64,000 nucleotides of DNA from Algoriphagus sp. (GTDB lineage Bacteria > Bacteroidota > Bacteroidia > Cytophagales > Cyclobacteriaceae): NCBI RefSeq assembly GCF_030694375.1, contig NZ_JAUXYL010000005.1, positions 32,868 through 96,867 on the forward strand. Direction: 5' to 3'. The translations under genes were made by a program, and so were the position numbers. Shown one piece after another: positions 26,638 through 34,537 of the stretch. Below the pieces are notes generated by a model. It made no database searches. It worked only from the letters and a program-made list of their open reading frames with translations, and was not told where the DNA came from. Position 1 is the first letter of the stretch, and the number at the start of each line of letters is the position of its first letter.

Positions 26638-27819
26638 ATGAAGCAAACGAAAAATTCATTCCTGATTTACTTTTTGGCATTTTCTCTCAGCCTTTGTGCG
26701 CCTCCGGCTACATTCTCTCAACAAGCTATCCTCACAGGCGCTGAGCGATCTGACCTTTACCTTCCCATGCTGGAAGGAAAACGAGTCGGCTTTGTAGGCA
26801 ACCAAACCAGCATCATGCCTCAGTCTGCCAACAAACATGCGGTCGATTTTCTTCTGGAAAAAGGTGTACAGGTTAAGAAGGTTTTTGTACCCGAGCATGG
26901 ATTCCGGGGCACCGCGGATGCCGGGGAAAAAGTGGACAACAGCATCGACCAAAAGACAGGTTTGCCAATTATATCGCTCTATGGGAATAATAAAAAACCC
27001 TCAGCTGCGCAGATCGCAGATTTGGATGTGGTGATTTTTGACTTGCAGGATGTCGGGACCCGCTTTTTCACCTACATCAGCACGATGCATTATGTGATGG
27101 AAGCTTGTGCAGAGCAAGGTAAGAAGGTCATCATCTTTGACCGTCCCAACCCGAATGGAAGCTACATCGACGGGCCGATGATGAAGCCGGGATTTGAATC
27201 CTTTGTAGGAATGCACAATATTCCGATTGTCCATGGGCTGACCGTCGGGGAGCTGGCCAAGATGATCAATGGGGAAAAATGGCTGAAAGGCGGTTTGACC
27301 GTAGATCTCGAGGTGATTCCCGTCTCCAATTGGACACGTGATATGGCTTACAGTCTTCCTGTAAAACCGTCTCCAAACCTCCCGAATGACCTTGCCATCA
27401 AGTTATATCCAAGCATGTGCTTTTTTGAAGGAACAGTGGTTTCTCTGGGTCGAGGGACCCTTTACCCATTTCAGGTGTATGGTTATACCGATCCCAAATT
27501 CGGTAAGTTCCAATTCACGCCTGTAAGCATCGATGGTATGTCCAAAACACCACCGCTTCAGGACAAACTTTGCTACGGAAGAGATCTGAGAGCAGAATCA
27601 CTAGATCACCAATTTACCCTTGAATACTTGCTCGAAGCCTACACTAAATCGGGCATGAGGGAGAAGTTTTTCAATAATTTCTTCAATACTTTGGCTGGCA
27701 CAGATGAGTTGAAAAAACAGATTCTTGCCGGAAAGACAGAGAATGAAATTCGTGAAAGCTGGAAGGCAGGATTGGAGGAGTACAAAGGAAAAAGGGAGAA
27801 GTATTTGATTTATAAATGA
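26638..27819 (+). CDS. namZ: DUF1343/GH171 exo-beta-N-acetylmuramidase (NamZ-like)
   Basis: This 393-residue exported protein has a signal peptide ending near residue 29 (PPATFSQQ). The DUF1343 family, shown in other bacteria to be the GH171 muramidase NamZ, releases terminal MurNAc from peptidoglycan fragments. Characteristic segments are KRVGFVGNQTS, KVFVPEHGFRG, DLQDVGTRFFTYISTM, IIFDRPNPNG and GRGTLYPFQVYG. It would act in the periplasm in cell-wall recycling or scavenging. Together with the GH20 enzyme and NagX-like protein, it adds to an amino-sugar theme. The symbol is by family only. Confidence 0.85.
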   Translation: MKQTKNSFLIYFLAFSLSLCAPPATFSQQAILTGAERSDLYLPMLEGKRVGFVGNQTSIMPQSANKHAVDFLLEKGVQVKKVFVPEHGFRGTADAGEKVDNSIDQKTGLPIISLYGNNKKPSAAQIADLDVVIFDLQDVGTRFFTYISTMHYVMEACAEQGKKVIIFDRPNPNGSYIDGPMMKPGFESFVGMHNIPIVHGLTVGELAKMINGEKWLKGGLTVDLEVIPVSNWTRDMAYSLPVKPSPNLPNDLAIKLYPSMCFFEGTVVSLGRGTLYPFQVYGYTDPKFGKFQFTPVSIDGMSKTPPLQDKLCYGRDLRAESLDHQFTLEYLLEAYTKSGMREKFFNNFFNTLAGTDELKKQILAGKTENEIRESWKAGLEEYKGKREKYLIYK

Positions 27820-27825
27820 TTTGAA

Positions 27826-27880
27826 ATTTGATATTCGAGATTTGAGACAACGAATTTCAAATCCAAAATCCCACATTTTC
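27826..27880 (+). repeat. AT-rich TTTGARATTYGA-type repeat, left of the small lipoprotein gene
   Basis: TTTGATATTCGAGATTTGAG is followed by AATTTCAAATCCAAAATCCC. Words of the same family, in inverted orientation (AATCTCAAATATCAAATC), occur at 28528-28570. The two clusters bracket the lipoprotein gene. The 200 bp between here and the lipoprotein ATG are AT-rich with no further recognised content. Confidence 0.55.
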
Positions 27881-28021
27881 CCAATGAAAGATCTCTGTTC
27901 TTCGGAATTTGCAATTCCGAAGCTGGGTTGTAGGATTTCTTATCCGGTAAAACTCCCAATTCGAATTAAAAATTCTTCAACAAAAATTCAAAATTTGAAA
28001 AACAGAGTAAGCATTGAATTT

Positions 28022-28384
28022 ATGAGACTGACAATATTGATTTTAATCTTCCTTTGTTTTTCATGCGAAATAAGAACTTCAAGTGACAAAAGGTTTGAGA
28101 CAAATATTGGTTTTGCACTTCCTACTGAAAAAGAAGTATTAAGAGATGAATATCACGACATGTTGCAAGACTATGAAATCATTTATGAGGTCGAATTATC
28201 GACAACATCAAATCAAAAGATGATTGCGAAAATTAGATCTCTTATTGAGACTAACTCAAAAGAATGCAATTGGTCGTTTGCAGACTATGGATTCAATTAT
28301 CTATATGAAAAAGGCCTAACCTTATATATGGTGACCTATGACACCTTAAATAGAAGACTCACGTATGAAGAACTTGCTGACTAG
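28022..28384 (+). CDS. Small lipoprotein of unknown function
   Basis: This 120-residue protein starts at the ATG at 28022 (MRLTILILIFLCFSC), a complete lipoprotein signal with Cys15. The frame stays open 67 codons upstream, but that part is repeat-derived and unlike a protein. The mature chain has no motif I recognise; it includes EVELSTTSNQKMIAKIRSLIE and ends in RRLTYEELAD. The gene is visibly richer in A+T than its neighbours and is bracketed by inverted AT-rich repeats, which hints at recent acquisition. Confidence 0.65.
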   Translation: MRLTILILIFLCFSCEIRTSSDKRFETNIGFALPTEKEVLRDEYHDMLQDYEIIYEVELSTTSNQKMIAKIRSLIETNSKECNWSFADYGFNYLYEKGLTLYMVTYDTLNRRLTYEELAD

Positions 28385-28509
28385 TAAAAAAAAATCAATA
28401 CAGCATAAGGGAGATATACTTGCGGGAAATTGAGATTGAAATCCTAAACAACATTCACCCTCTCGATTGCAAATCCCGAAAATAAGAAGTGGTTAGTGCT
28501 ACTACCCAG

Positions 28510-28579
28510 TTGAAGATTTGAGCTGGTCGAATCTCAAATATCAAATCTCGAATTTTAAATATCGAACACCAAACATCGA
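28510..28579 (+). repeat. AT-rich AATCTCAAATATC-type repeat before fmt
   Basis: AATCTCAAATATCAAATC, CGAATTTTAAATATCGAA and CACCAAACATCGAATGTC follow one another up to the fmt start codon. The fmt ATG itself lies at the edge of this repeat. These words are inverted relatives of the cluster at 27826-27880. Confidence 0.55.
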
Positions 28580-29521
28580 ATGTCAAATAAAGAAGTAACT
28601 GAAAAAACCCTCCGAATCATCTACATGGGCACACCGGAATTTGCCGTACCTGCCTTGGAAAAACTGGTGGAAGCCGGTTGGAATGTAGTGGGTGTCATCA
28701 CAGCCCCTGACAAACCCCAAGGCCGAGGCCAAAAACTGGTGGGCTCGCCTGTCAAGCAAGCCGCTGAAAAGCTCGGACTCCATATTCTTCAACCCACGAA
28801 CCTAAAAAATCCTGATTTTCAGCAGGAATTAAAGGATTTGAGAGCCGACCTTCAGATTGTAGTGGCTTTCCGGATGCTTCCTGAGGCCGTATGGAACATG
28901 CCTCCTTTGGGTACATTCAACCTACACGCTTCCCTCCTGCCCGACTATCGGGGTGCAGCTCCGATCAATTGGGCCATCATCAACGGGGAAAAAGAAACCG
29001 GAGTAACAACCTTCTTTCTCAAGCATGAGATCGATACCGGAAGTATCATTTTCCAGGAAAAAGTCCCAATTCTACCCGAAGACGATCTGGGAACCGTCTA
29101 TGAAAAACTGATGACTATCGGAGCTGATTTGGTGGTCAAAACTGTAGAAGCTATTTCCAAAGAGACAGTAAATCCCAGCGTTCAGGACGAATCCAAAGCG
29201 CAGCACCATGCCCCGAAGATTTTTAAAGAAACCTGCAAAATAGATTGGACACATGCTGCAGAGTCAATTCATAATTTGGTGCGTGGACTTTCTCCCTATC
29301 CTGCGGCCTGGACGGAATTCCAGAACAAAACGTGTAAGATTTTTAAAACTGCCTTTTCTGAGAAGAACCTAGAGGGAAAAACCCCCGGCCAATGGGGATC
29401 TGACGGAAAAACCTTCCTTAAGTTCCAAACCGGTAAGGGAACTTTGGATGTTTTGGAACTCCAAATCGAAGGAAAAAAACGAATGAAAACAGAGGAATTA
29501 CTCAGAGGGCTTAAACTTTAA
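28580..29521 (+). CDS. fmt: Methionyl-tRNA formyltransferase
   Basis: This 313-residue enzyme formylates Met on initiator tRNA with 10-formyl-THF. The N-terminal domain carries IIYMGTPEFAVPAL, APDKPQGRGQ and FNLHASLLPDYRGAAPINWAI, with the catalytic Asn-His-Asp set including the His of LHASLLP. The C-terminal OB domain begins around residue 210. The start at 28580 adds eleven residues before the conserved RIIYMGTP, a little longer than usual, and lies at the edge of repeat DNA. A start nearer the conserved strand has no better codon available. Confidence 0.95.
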   Translation: MSNKEVTEKTLRIIYMGTPEFAVPALEKLVEAGWNVVGVITAPDKPQGRGQKLVGSPVKQAAEKLGLHILQPTNLKNPDFQQELKDLRADLQIVVAFRMLPEAVWNMPPLGTFNLHASLLPDYRGAAPINWAIINGEKETGVTTFFLKHEIDTGSIIFQEKVPILPEDDLGTVYEKLMTIGADLVVKTVEAISKETVNPSVQDESKAQHHAPKIFKETCKIDWTHAAESIHNLVRGLSPYPAAWTEFQNKTCKIFKTAFSEKNLEGKTPGQWGSDGKTFLKFQTGKGTLDVLELQIEGKKRMKTEELLRGLKL

Positions 29522-29597
29522 GTCCTTTTTTATGAGTTTTTATTTTTCATCTAATTCATTTTTAGGAAATTAGGACACACTTTTAAACTCAACGATC

Positions 29598-30458
29598 ATG
29601 AAAAAAGAAATTTTAAGCCTCCTCGTTTTAGCAGGAATTCTGTTGACAATCCCTGCCCAGTCTCAGATACTGAAAAAAATCCAAAATGCAGCAGCCCAAG
29701 GCGTGGAGAACGCCGCTACCAAAAGAACCATGGAGGCCTCAGAAAGGAAAACCAATGAGGCCATAGATGGGATGTTTGGCGGGATGATGAAACCTGCGCC
29801 TACCGAGTCGGAATATTTCTTCACCGGATACATGGTCATGGAGGTGACTAGTACGGATAAAAAAGGCAAATCAGAAGAACCAACTCAGATTCAATATTTG
29901 CTCTCAGACAATACCGAATTTATGGGAATGTCATTCACCGATCCCAAAAAACCTGAAAATTCCACTATTTCTATCATGGATTCCAAGAATCAGGCTATGG
30001 TCATGCTGATGGACAATAAGGGTGAAAAATCGAGTTTTGCCATAAAGCTGGATTACGAAAAAATGCAGGGAATGGTGGATGAAGAAGTAGAGTCCCAACT
30101 TGAAAACCCGGACTATACAATCACAAAAACCGGAAACAAGAAAACCATATTAGGATACCCATGTGAAGAGTTTTTGGTCACATCTAAAGATGGGAAAGGG
30201 GTGTATTGGATTACCGAAAAACCAATTGAGGGGTTATCTATGTTTTCTCCTCAAAGCAATCCTATGGTTTCTAATAAAAGTATGGATCGATATAATTCCA
30301 TGTTTTCAAATGCTCCCAAAGGAAGTTTTATGGAAATGATCTTTACCGCAACCGACGGATCGATCACGGACATGAAAGTCATAGAAATGGAAACAAAAAG
30401 TCCCCGAAAATATACCATGGCCGAATTTCCAAATATGATGGCCGGAGTGGATAGATAA
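29598..30458 (+). CDS. DUF4412-domain secreted protein
   Basis: This 286-residue protein has a signal peptide ending near residue 23 (IPAQSQ), then a short helical Ala/Glu-rich segment. From about residue 70 a DUF4412-like beta-rich domain follows (YFFTGYMVMEVTS, FAIKLDYEKMQGMV, ITKTGNKKTILGYPCEEFLV). The domain is related in style to lipocalin/LolA-type periplasmic folds, but no function is known. It is flanked by fmt and by a terminator, and is probably a single unit. Confidence 0.82.
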   Translation: MKKEILSLLVLAGILLTIPAQSQILKKIQNAAAQGVENAATKRTMEASERKTNEAIDGMFGGMMKPAPTESEYFFTGYMVMEVTSTDKKGKSEEPTQIQYLLSDNTEFMGMSFTDPKKPENSTISIMDSKNQAMVMLMDNKGEKSSFAIKLDYEKMQGMVDEEVESQLENPDYTITKTGNKKTILGYPCEEFLVTSKDGKGVYWITEKPIEGLSMFSPQSNPMVSNKSMDRYNSMFSNAPKGSFMEMIFTATDGSITDMKVIEMETKSPRKYTMAEFPNMMAGVDR

Positions 30459-30463
30459 TTCCA

Positions 30464-30496
30464 AAAAAGGGCAGAAAAACTGCCCTTTTTCATTTT
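30464..30496 (+). terminator. Rho-independent terminator after the DUF4412 gene
   Basis: AAAAAGGGCAG at 30464-30474 pairs with CTGCCCTTTTT at 30480-30490 around an AAAAA loop. A second T run follows (CATTTTTT). It starts 5 bp past the stop codon. The A-rich 5' side could also allow termination in the opposite direction. Confidence 0.9.
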
Positions 30497-30541
30497 TTCC
30501 ATACCAAAGACTGGTATCTTGAAGCTAAATACTAATATCCT

Positions 30542-31042
30542 GTGCAAATCACCCTTATCGTGGCCAAGGCAAAAAATAATGTCATTGGCAAAGACAATCA
30601 ACTCATTTGGAAGCTTTCGGCTGACCTCAAACGATTTAAGAGCATAACCTCCGGTCATTTTATTTTGATGGGTAGAAAAACTTACGAATCCTTGGGCAAG
30701 CCCCTTCCAAACCGAAAGCATATTATCATCACTCGAAATCCTGATTTTCAAGCACCTGAAGGACATTATGCATTTTCTTCGGTTGAAGAAGCTGTTATTT
30801 TTTGCAACAAAATAGGTGTGGAACAACTTTTCATAATTGGAGGAGGGCAGATTTACGAGGAGACAATAAACCGCTGCGATCGGTTAGAAATCACGGAAGT
30901 GGAAGCCGAACCTGAGGGTGACACCTACTTTCCTGAAATAGATCCAAAAATCTGGAAAGAGACCGAGCGTGAGCACTTTCCCGCAGACGAGAAAAATGAG
31001 TTTCCATTCGCTTTTGTGACTTACCAAAAAATCAAAAAATAA
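30542..31042 (+). CDS. folA: Dihydrofolate reductase
   Basis: This 166-residue enzyme reduces dihydrofolate to tetrahydrofolate with NADPH. The start is GTG at 30542, because the conserved first strand ITLIVAKAKNNVIGKDNQLIWKL follows at once. Other motifs are LMGRKTYESLGKPLPNRKHIIITRN (NADPH binding) and the FIIGGGQIYEE loop. It heads a plus-strand series with an SDR gene 2 bp later and cinA 14 bp after that, so the three are probably co-transcribed. Confidence 0.95.
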   Translation: MQITLIVAKAKNNVIGKDNQLIWKLSADLKRFKSITSGHFILMGRKTYESLGKPLPNRKHIIITRNPDFQAPEGHYAFSSVEEAVIFCNKIGVEQLFIIGGGQIYEETINRCDRLEITEVEAEPEGDTYFPEIDPKIWKETEREHFPADEKNEFPFAFVTYQKIKK

Positions 31043-31044
31043 CC

Positions 31045-31830
31045 ATGTCAAAATCGGTCATTTGGATTACCGGGGCCTCCTCAGGAATAGGAGAAGCTAC
31101 GGCAAAGAAATTTTCTCAGGAAGGCTATCGGGTGATCATTTCTGCAAGGAATGAAAAAGAACTGAACCGTGTGAAATCCGAATGTTCAAATCCTACCGAA
31201 GTACAGGTTTTACCCCTCGATTTAGTAGAGATTGATTCCTTTGATGAAAAAGTAAGCCAGGCAATCGCCTTCTTTGGAAAGGTGGATATTGTCCTTCACA
31301 ATGGCGGAATTAGTCAGCGTTCATTGATCAAGGAAACGGGTTTGGAAGTGGATCGGAAACTGATGGAGGTTAATTTCTTCGGTACGATCGCTTTGACCAA
31401 AGCCATTTTACCTCACTTCGTTGCCCGAAAGACAGGACAATTTGCTGTGGTAAGTTCCTTGGTTGGAAAATTCGGTTCACCCTTCAGGTCTTCCTATGCT
31501 GCCTCCAAACATGCTTTGCATGGTTTTTTTGACACCTTGCGTGCAGAGCATTTTCAGGACAATATCACGGTCACGATGATTTGCCCCGGGTTTATCCGCA
31601 CCAACGTTTCCGTCAATGCACTTACCTCAGATGGTAGTGCTTTGGGAAAGATGGATGAAGCACAGGCAAAAGGAATGAGCCCTGAGGCTTGTGCATCAGA
31701 AATTTACGCTGCCATCACAAGGAAAAAAGAGGAAGTCTACATCGGAGGAAAAGAAACCTTTGCCGTACACCTTAAGCGGTTTTTTCCCGCCATTTTCTCC
31801 AAAATCATTAAAAAAGCCAAAGTTCGATAA
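31045..31830 (+). CDS. Short-chain dehydrogenase/reductase
   Basis: This 261-residue classical SDR has the NAD(P) site WITGASSGIGEATAKKF at the N-terminus, HNGGISQR (variant of NNAG), the catalytic Ser in VSSLVGKFG and Tyr-Lys in SYAASKHAL. The basic residues after the second strand (ISARNEKEL) suggest NADPH. It resembles the DHRS7-like group. It lies 2 bp behind folA and may be co-translated with it. The substrate is unknown. Confidence 0.9.
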   Translation: MSKSVIWITGASSGIGEATAKKFSQEGYRVIISARNEKELNRVKSECSNPTEVQVLPLDLVEIDSFDEKVSQAIAFFGKVDIVLHNGGISQRSLIKETGLEVDRKLMEVNFFGTIALTKAILPHFVARKTGQFAVVSSLVGKFGSPFRSSYAASKHALHGFFDTLRAEHFQDNITVTMICPGFIRTNVSVNALTSDGSALGKMDEAQAKGMSPEACASEIYAAITRKKEEVYIGGKETFAVHLKRFFPAIFSKIIKKAKVR

Positions 31831-31844
31831 TCGGAAATCGCCCC

Positions 31845-33101
31845 ATGCAAGTCGTAAAAGCAGAAATAATAGCCATTGGAGATGAATTGCTCTATGGACA
31901 GATTGTAGATACCAATAGTCACTGGATCAGTCAAGAACTGGATCTGATGGGTGTGAAAGTGGTTCGGAAAACAACTGTGGGAGATTACAGAAAAGATATC
32001 CTTACCGCTTTTGCTGAAGCTGAGAAACGTGCTGATCTCGTCCTGATCACAGGAGGCTTGGGACCCACGCAGGATGACTTGACCAAGCCGCTACTGGCGG
32101 AACATTTTGACTGCGAAATCCTGGAAGTACCCGAGGCAGTTGAGGCCATCACAGCATTTTTCAAGAGAAGAGGAAGAGAAATGACACCCTTGAATATACT
32201 CCAAGGACACCTTCCCGCCTGCTGCACTTATGTACCCAATGAAGTCGGTACCGCTCCGGGAATGTGGTTTGAGCGAAACGGGACTTATTGGATGTCCATG
32301 CCCGGAGTGCCCCATGAGATGAAAAAGCTCATGAAGGACTTTGTCTTACCGAAGCTTCCGAGTCTTTTTACGCTACCTGTGATTTTCCATAAAGTGATCA
32401 AGACCGTCGGAATCGGAGAAAGCTGGCTGGCCGATCTAATAAAAGATTGGGAAAACGCACTTCCCGAACATATCCGATTGGCATATTTGCCTTCCCTTGG
32501 GCATGTCAAACTTCGACTTACCGGATTTGGGGATGATAAGTCGCAATTGGAACAGGAAATAGATCAACATATAAAAGTCATTTTGCCGACAATTGGCAAG
32601 TACGTTTATGGCTATAATGAGGAAACACTGGAAACAGCCATAGGAAAGCTTTTGAAGGAAAACGGGAAAACTGTAGCTTTGGCTGAGAGCTGTTCGGGTG
32701 GATACATTTCACATTTGGTCAGCAGTGTGGCAGGTTGCTCGGCGTATTATATGGGATCAGTTGTCCCCTATCATAATCAGTTCAAGGAAAAAGTCCTTGG
32801 TGTAAAAGCGGAAACCCTGAGAAAACATGGTGCGGTAAGTGAAGAAACTGTGCGGGAAATGGCAGAAGGAGTGCGGCACCTTTACGGGGCTGACTTTGGT
32901 CTTTCCAGCAGTGGCATCGCCGGTCCCGATGGTGGTTCCGAGGAAAAACCGGTGGGGACAGTTTGGATTTCATGTGCCGGAAAGGGGTTTACTGAAGCCA
33001 AAAAACTACAATTAACCCAAGACCGAATGCTGAATATTCAATTAACAGGCGTTGCTGTTTTGAATTTGTTAAGAATTTGCATCAATCAGAATAACAAATA
33101 A
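31845..33101 (+). CDS. cinA: CinA family protein (NMN deamidase-related, CinA/MoaB-like)
   Basis: This 418-residue two-domain protein has an N-terminal MoaB/molybdopterin-binding-like domain (AEIIAIGDELLYGQIVDTN, VLITGGLGPTQDD, MPGVPHEM), which in CinA hydrolyses ADP-ribose. The C-terminal domain (LAESCSGGYISHLVSSVAG, GIAGPDGGSEEKPVGTVWI) is the NMN amidohydrolase. It would recycle pyridine nucleotides. It is 14 bp downstream of the SDR gene. Confidence 0.94.
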   Translation: MQVVKAEIIAIGDELLYGQIVDTNSHWISQELDLMGVKVVRKTTVGDYRKDILTAFAEAEKRADLVLITGGLGPTQDDLTKPLLAEHFDCEILEVPEAVEAITAFFKRRGREMTPLNILQGHLPACCTYVPNEVGTAPGMWFERNGTYWMSMPGVPHEMKKLMKDFVLPKLPSLFTLPVIFHKVIKTVGIGESWLADLIKDWENALPEHIRLAYLPSLGHVKLRLTGFGDDKSQLEQEIDQHIKVILPTIGKYVYGYNEETLETAIGKLLKENGKTVALAESCSGGYISHLVSSVAGCSAYYMGSVVPYHNQFKEKVLGVKAETLRKHGAVSEETVREMAEGVRHLYGADFGLSSSGIAGPDGGSEEKPVGTVWISCAGKGFTEAKKLQLTQDRMLNIQLTGVAVLNLLRICINQNNK

Positions 33102-33188
33102 AATTTTACTTACAAGGTTTGGGTAGGAGTAAAAGAAAATTTAATTTTAAATCTTGAATTTAAACCCAATTTAATTATCTAATTCGCT

Positions 33189-34493
33189 ATGGCAAGTGTA
33201 GAAATGCTGATGCCCAAAATGGGTGAAAGTATCATAGAAGGAACCATTCTTACCTGGCTAAAAAAGGAAGGTGATTCCATCGATCAAGACGAATCAGTCC
33301 TTGAAGTTGCCACTGACAAGGTGGACACAGAAGTTCCTGCCACACATGCCGGAATTTTGAAAAAAATTCTCGCGAAAGAGGGAGATGTAATTGCTGTCGG
33401 AGCTCCAATTGCTGTGATAGAAACTGCCTCTGAAAATGGAGTTGCTCCAAGTTCCGCAAAAATTGAAGTAGAACCTGCAAAAGAAGCGCTGGTAGCAGCT
33501 GCTCCTGCCAATACAGCGGCAATTATCGCTCAAGTAGAACCCCTGAATGAAACTCCTTCTGCAGACGGGAGATTTTATTCTCCTTTGGTGAAAAGTATTG
33601 CCAAAGAAGAAGGGATTTCCTCAACTGAGCTTTCCAAAATACCGGGTACAGGGAAAGAAGGAAGGGTAACGAAAGAAGATATGCTTGGCTACCTGAACTC
33701 ACGAAGAGATTCCCCATCGCTTTCACAGGCAGTAAAAACAGTTCCCTCCATTTCGGAACCCAAAGTACAAATAAGTATCTCTGCTACTGATGAGATCATT
33801 GAAATGGATCGAATGCGAAAGATGATTTCCCAGCGGATGATCGAATCCAAGCGGATTTCAGCTCATGTGACATCTTTCGTAGAAGCAGATATGACGAATA
33901 TTGTCCTTTGGAGAGAGAAGAATAAATTAGCCTATAAAGCTAAATATGGGGAAGGAATCACCTTTACTCCCTTCTTCATTGAGGCGATTGCAAAGGCTAT
34001 CCGTGACTTCCCGATGATCAATATCTCAGTAGACGGTGAGCGAATCATCAAGAAGAAAGATATCAACATCGGAATGGCTGTGGCACTACCTTCAGGTAAT
34101 CTGATCGTACCCGTAATCCGAAATGTCGACCAATTGAATTTGGTTGGGATATCCAGCAAAGTAAATGATTTGGCGAACCGGGCCCGCACAAATAAACTAA
34201 CAGCTGATGATTTGGCTGGCGGTACCTATACAGTTTCCAATGTGGGTTCTTTCGGAAATATCATGGGAACGCCGATCATTCCCCAACCGCAGGTAGCGAT
34301 CATGGCTGTAGGGGCTATTGTGAAGAAGCCTGCCGTAGTGGAAACCCCAACAGGAGATGTGATCGCAATCCGTCACAAAATGTTCCTCTCACACTCCTAT
34401 GATCATCGGGTAGTAGATGGGGCACTTGGTGGGATGTTTGTCCGAAGAGTGGCGGATTACCTTGAGGAATTTGACCTCAATACCAGTCTTTAA
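33189..34493 (+). CDS. 2-oxo acid dehydrogenase E2 (dihydrolipoamide acyltransferase)
   Basis: This 434-residue E2 component has one lipoyl domain (lipoylated Lys44 in EVATDKVDTEVPA), an E1/E3-binding domain at about 125-165 (YSPLVKSIAKEEGIS, GTGKEGRVTKEDML) and the catalytic acyltransferase domain, with H406 and D410 in HSYDHRVVDGALGG. The domain layout resembles branched-chain 2-oxoacid or 2-oxoglutarate E2 enzymes; the catalytic segment TGTYTVSNVGSFG favours the branched-chain group. E1 and E3 are not in the window. A bidirectional terminator follows. Confidence 0.9.
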   Translation: MASVEMLMPKMGESIIEGTILTWLKKEGDSIDQDESVLEVATDKVDTEVPATHAGILKKILAKEGDVIAVGAPIAVIETASENGVAPSSAKIEVEPAKEALVAAAPANTAAIIAQVEPLNETPSADGRFYSPLVKSIAKEEGISSTELSKIPGTGKEGRVTKEDMLGYLNSRRDSPSLSQAVKTVPSISEPKVQISISATDEIIEMDRMRKMISQRMIESKRISAHVTSFVEADMTNIVLWREKNKLAYKAKYGEGITFTPFFIEAIAKAIRDFPMINISVDGERIIKKKDINIGMAVALPSGNLIVPVIRNVDQLNLVGISSKVNDLANRARTNKLTADDLAGGTYTVSNVGSFGNIMGTPIIPQPQVAIMAVGAIVKKPAVVETPTGDVIAIRHKMFLSHSYDHRVVDGALGGMFVRRVADYLEEFDLNTSL

Positions 34494-34498
34494 ATCAA

Positions 34499-34537
34499 AA
34501 ATGGTCCCGGGAAAATTCGGGACCATTTCTTTTTATT
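34499..34537 (+). terminator. Bidirectional terminator between E2 and the hybrid kinase genes
   Basis: AAATGGTCCCG at 34499-34509 pairs with CGGGACCATTT at 34518-34528, with T runs on both sides when read on either strand. It separates two convergent genes that end only 39 bp apart. Confidence 0.88.

Noticed and set aside
27821..28021. 67-codon N-terminal extension of the small lipoprotein
   Set aside because: It is made of AT-rich repeat words, and a complete lipoprotein signal starts at 28022.
33250..33533. Gln/Leu-rich minus-strand frames opposite the E2 gene
   Set aside because: They mirror the Ala/Pro-rich linker of the E2 gene and have no start context or neighbours.
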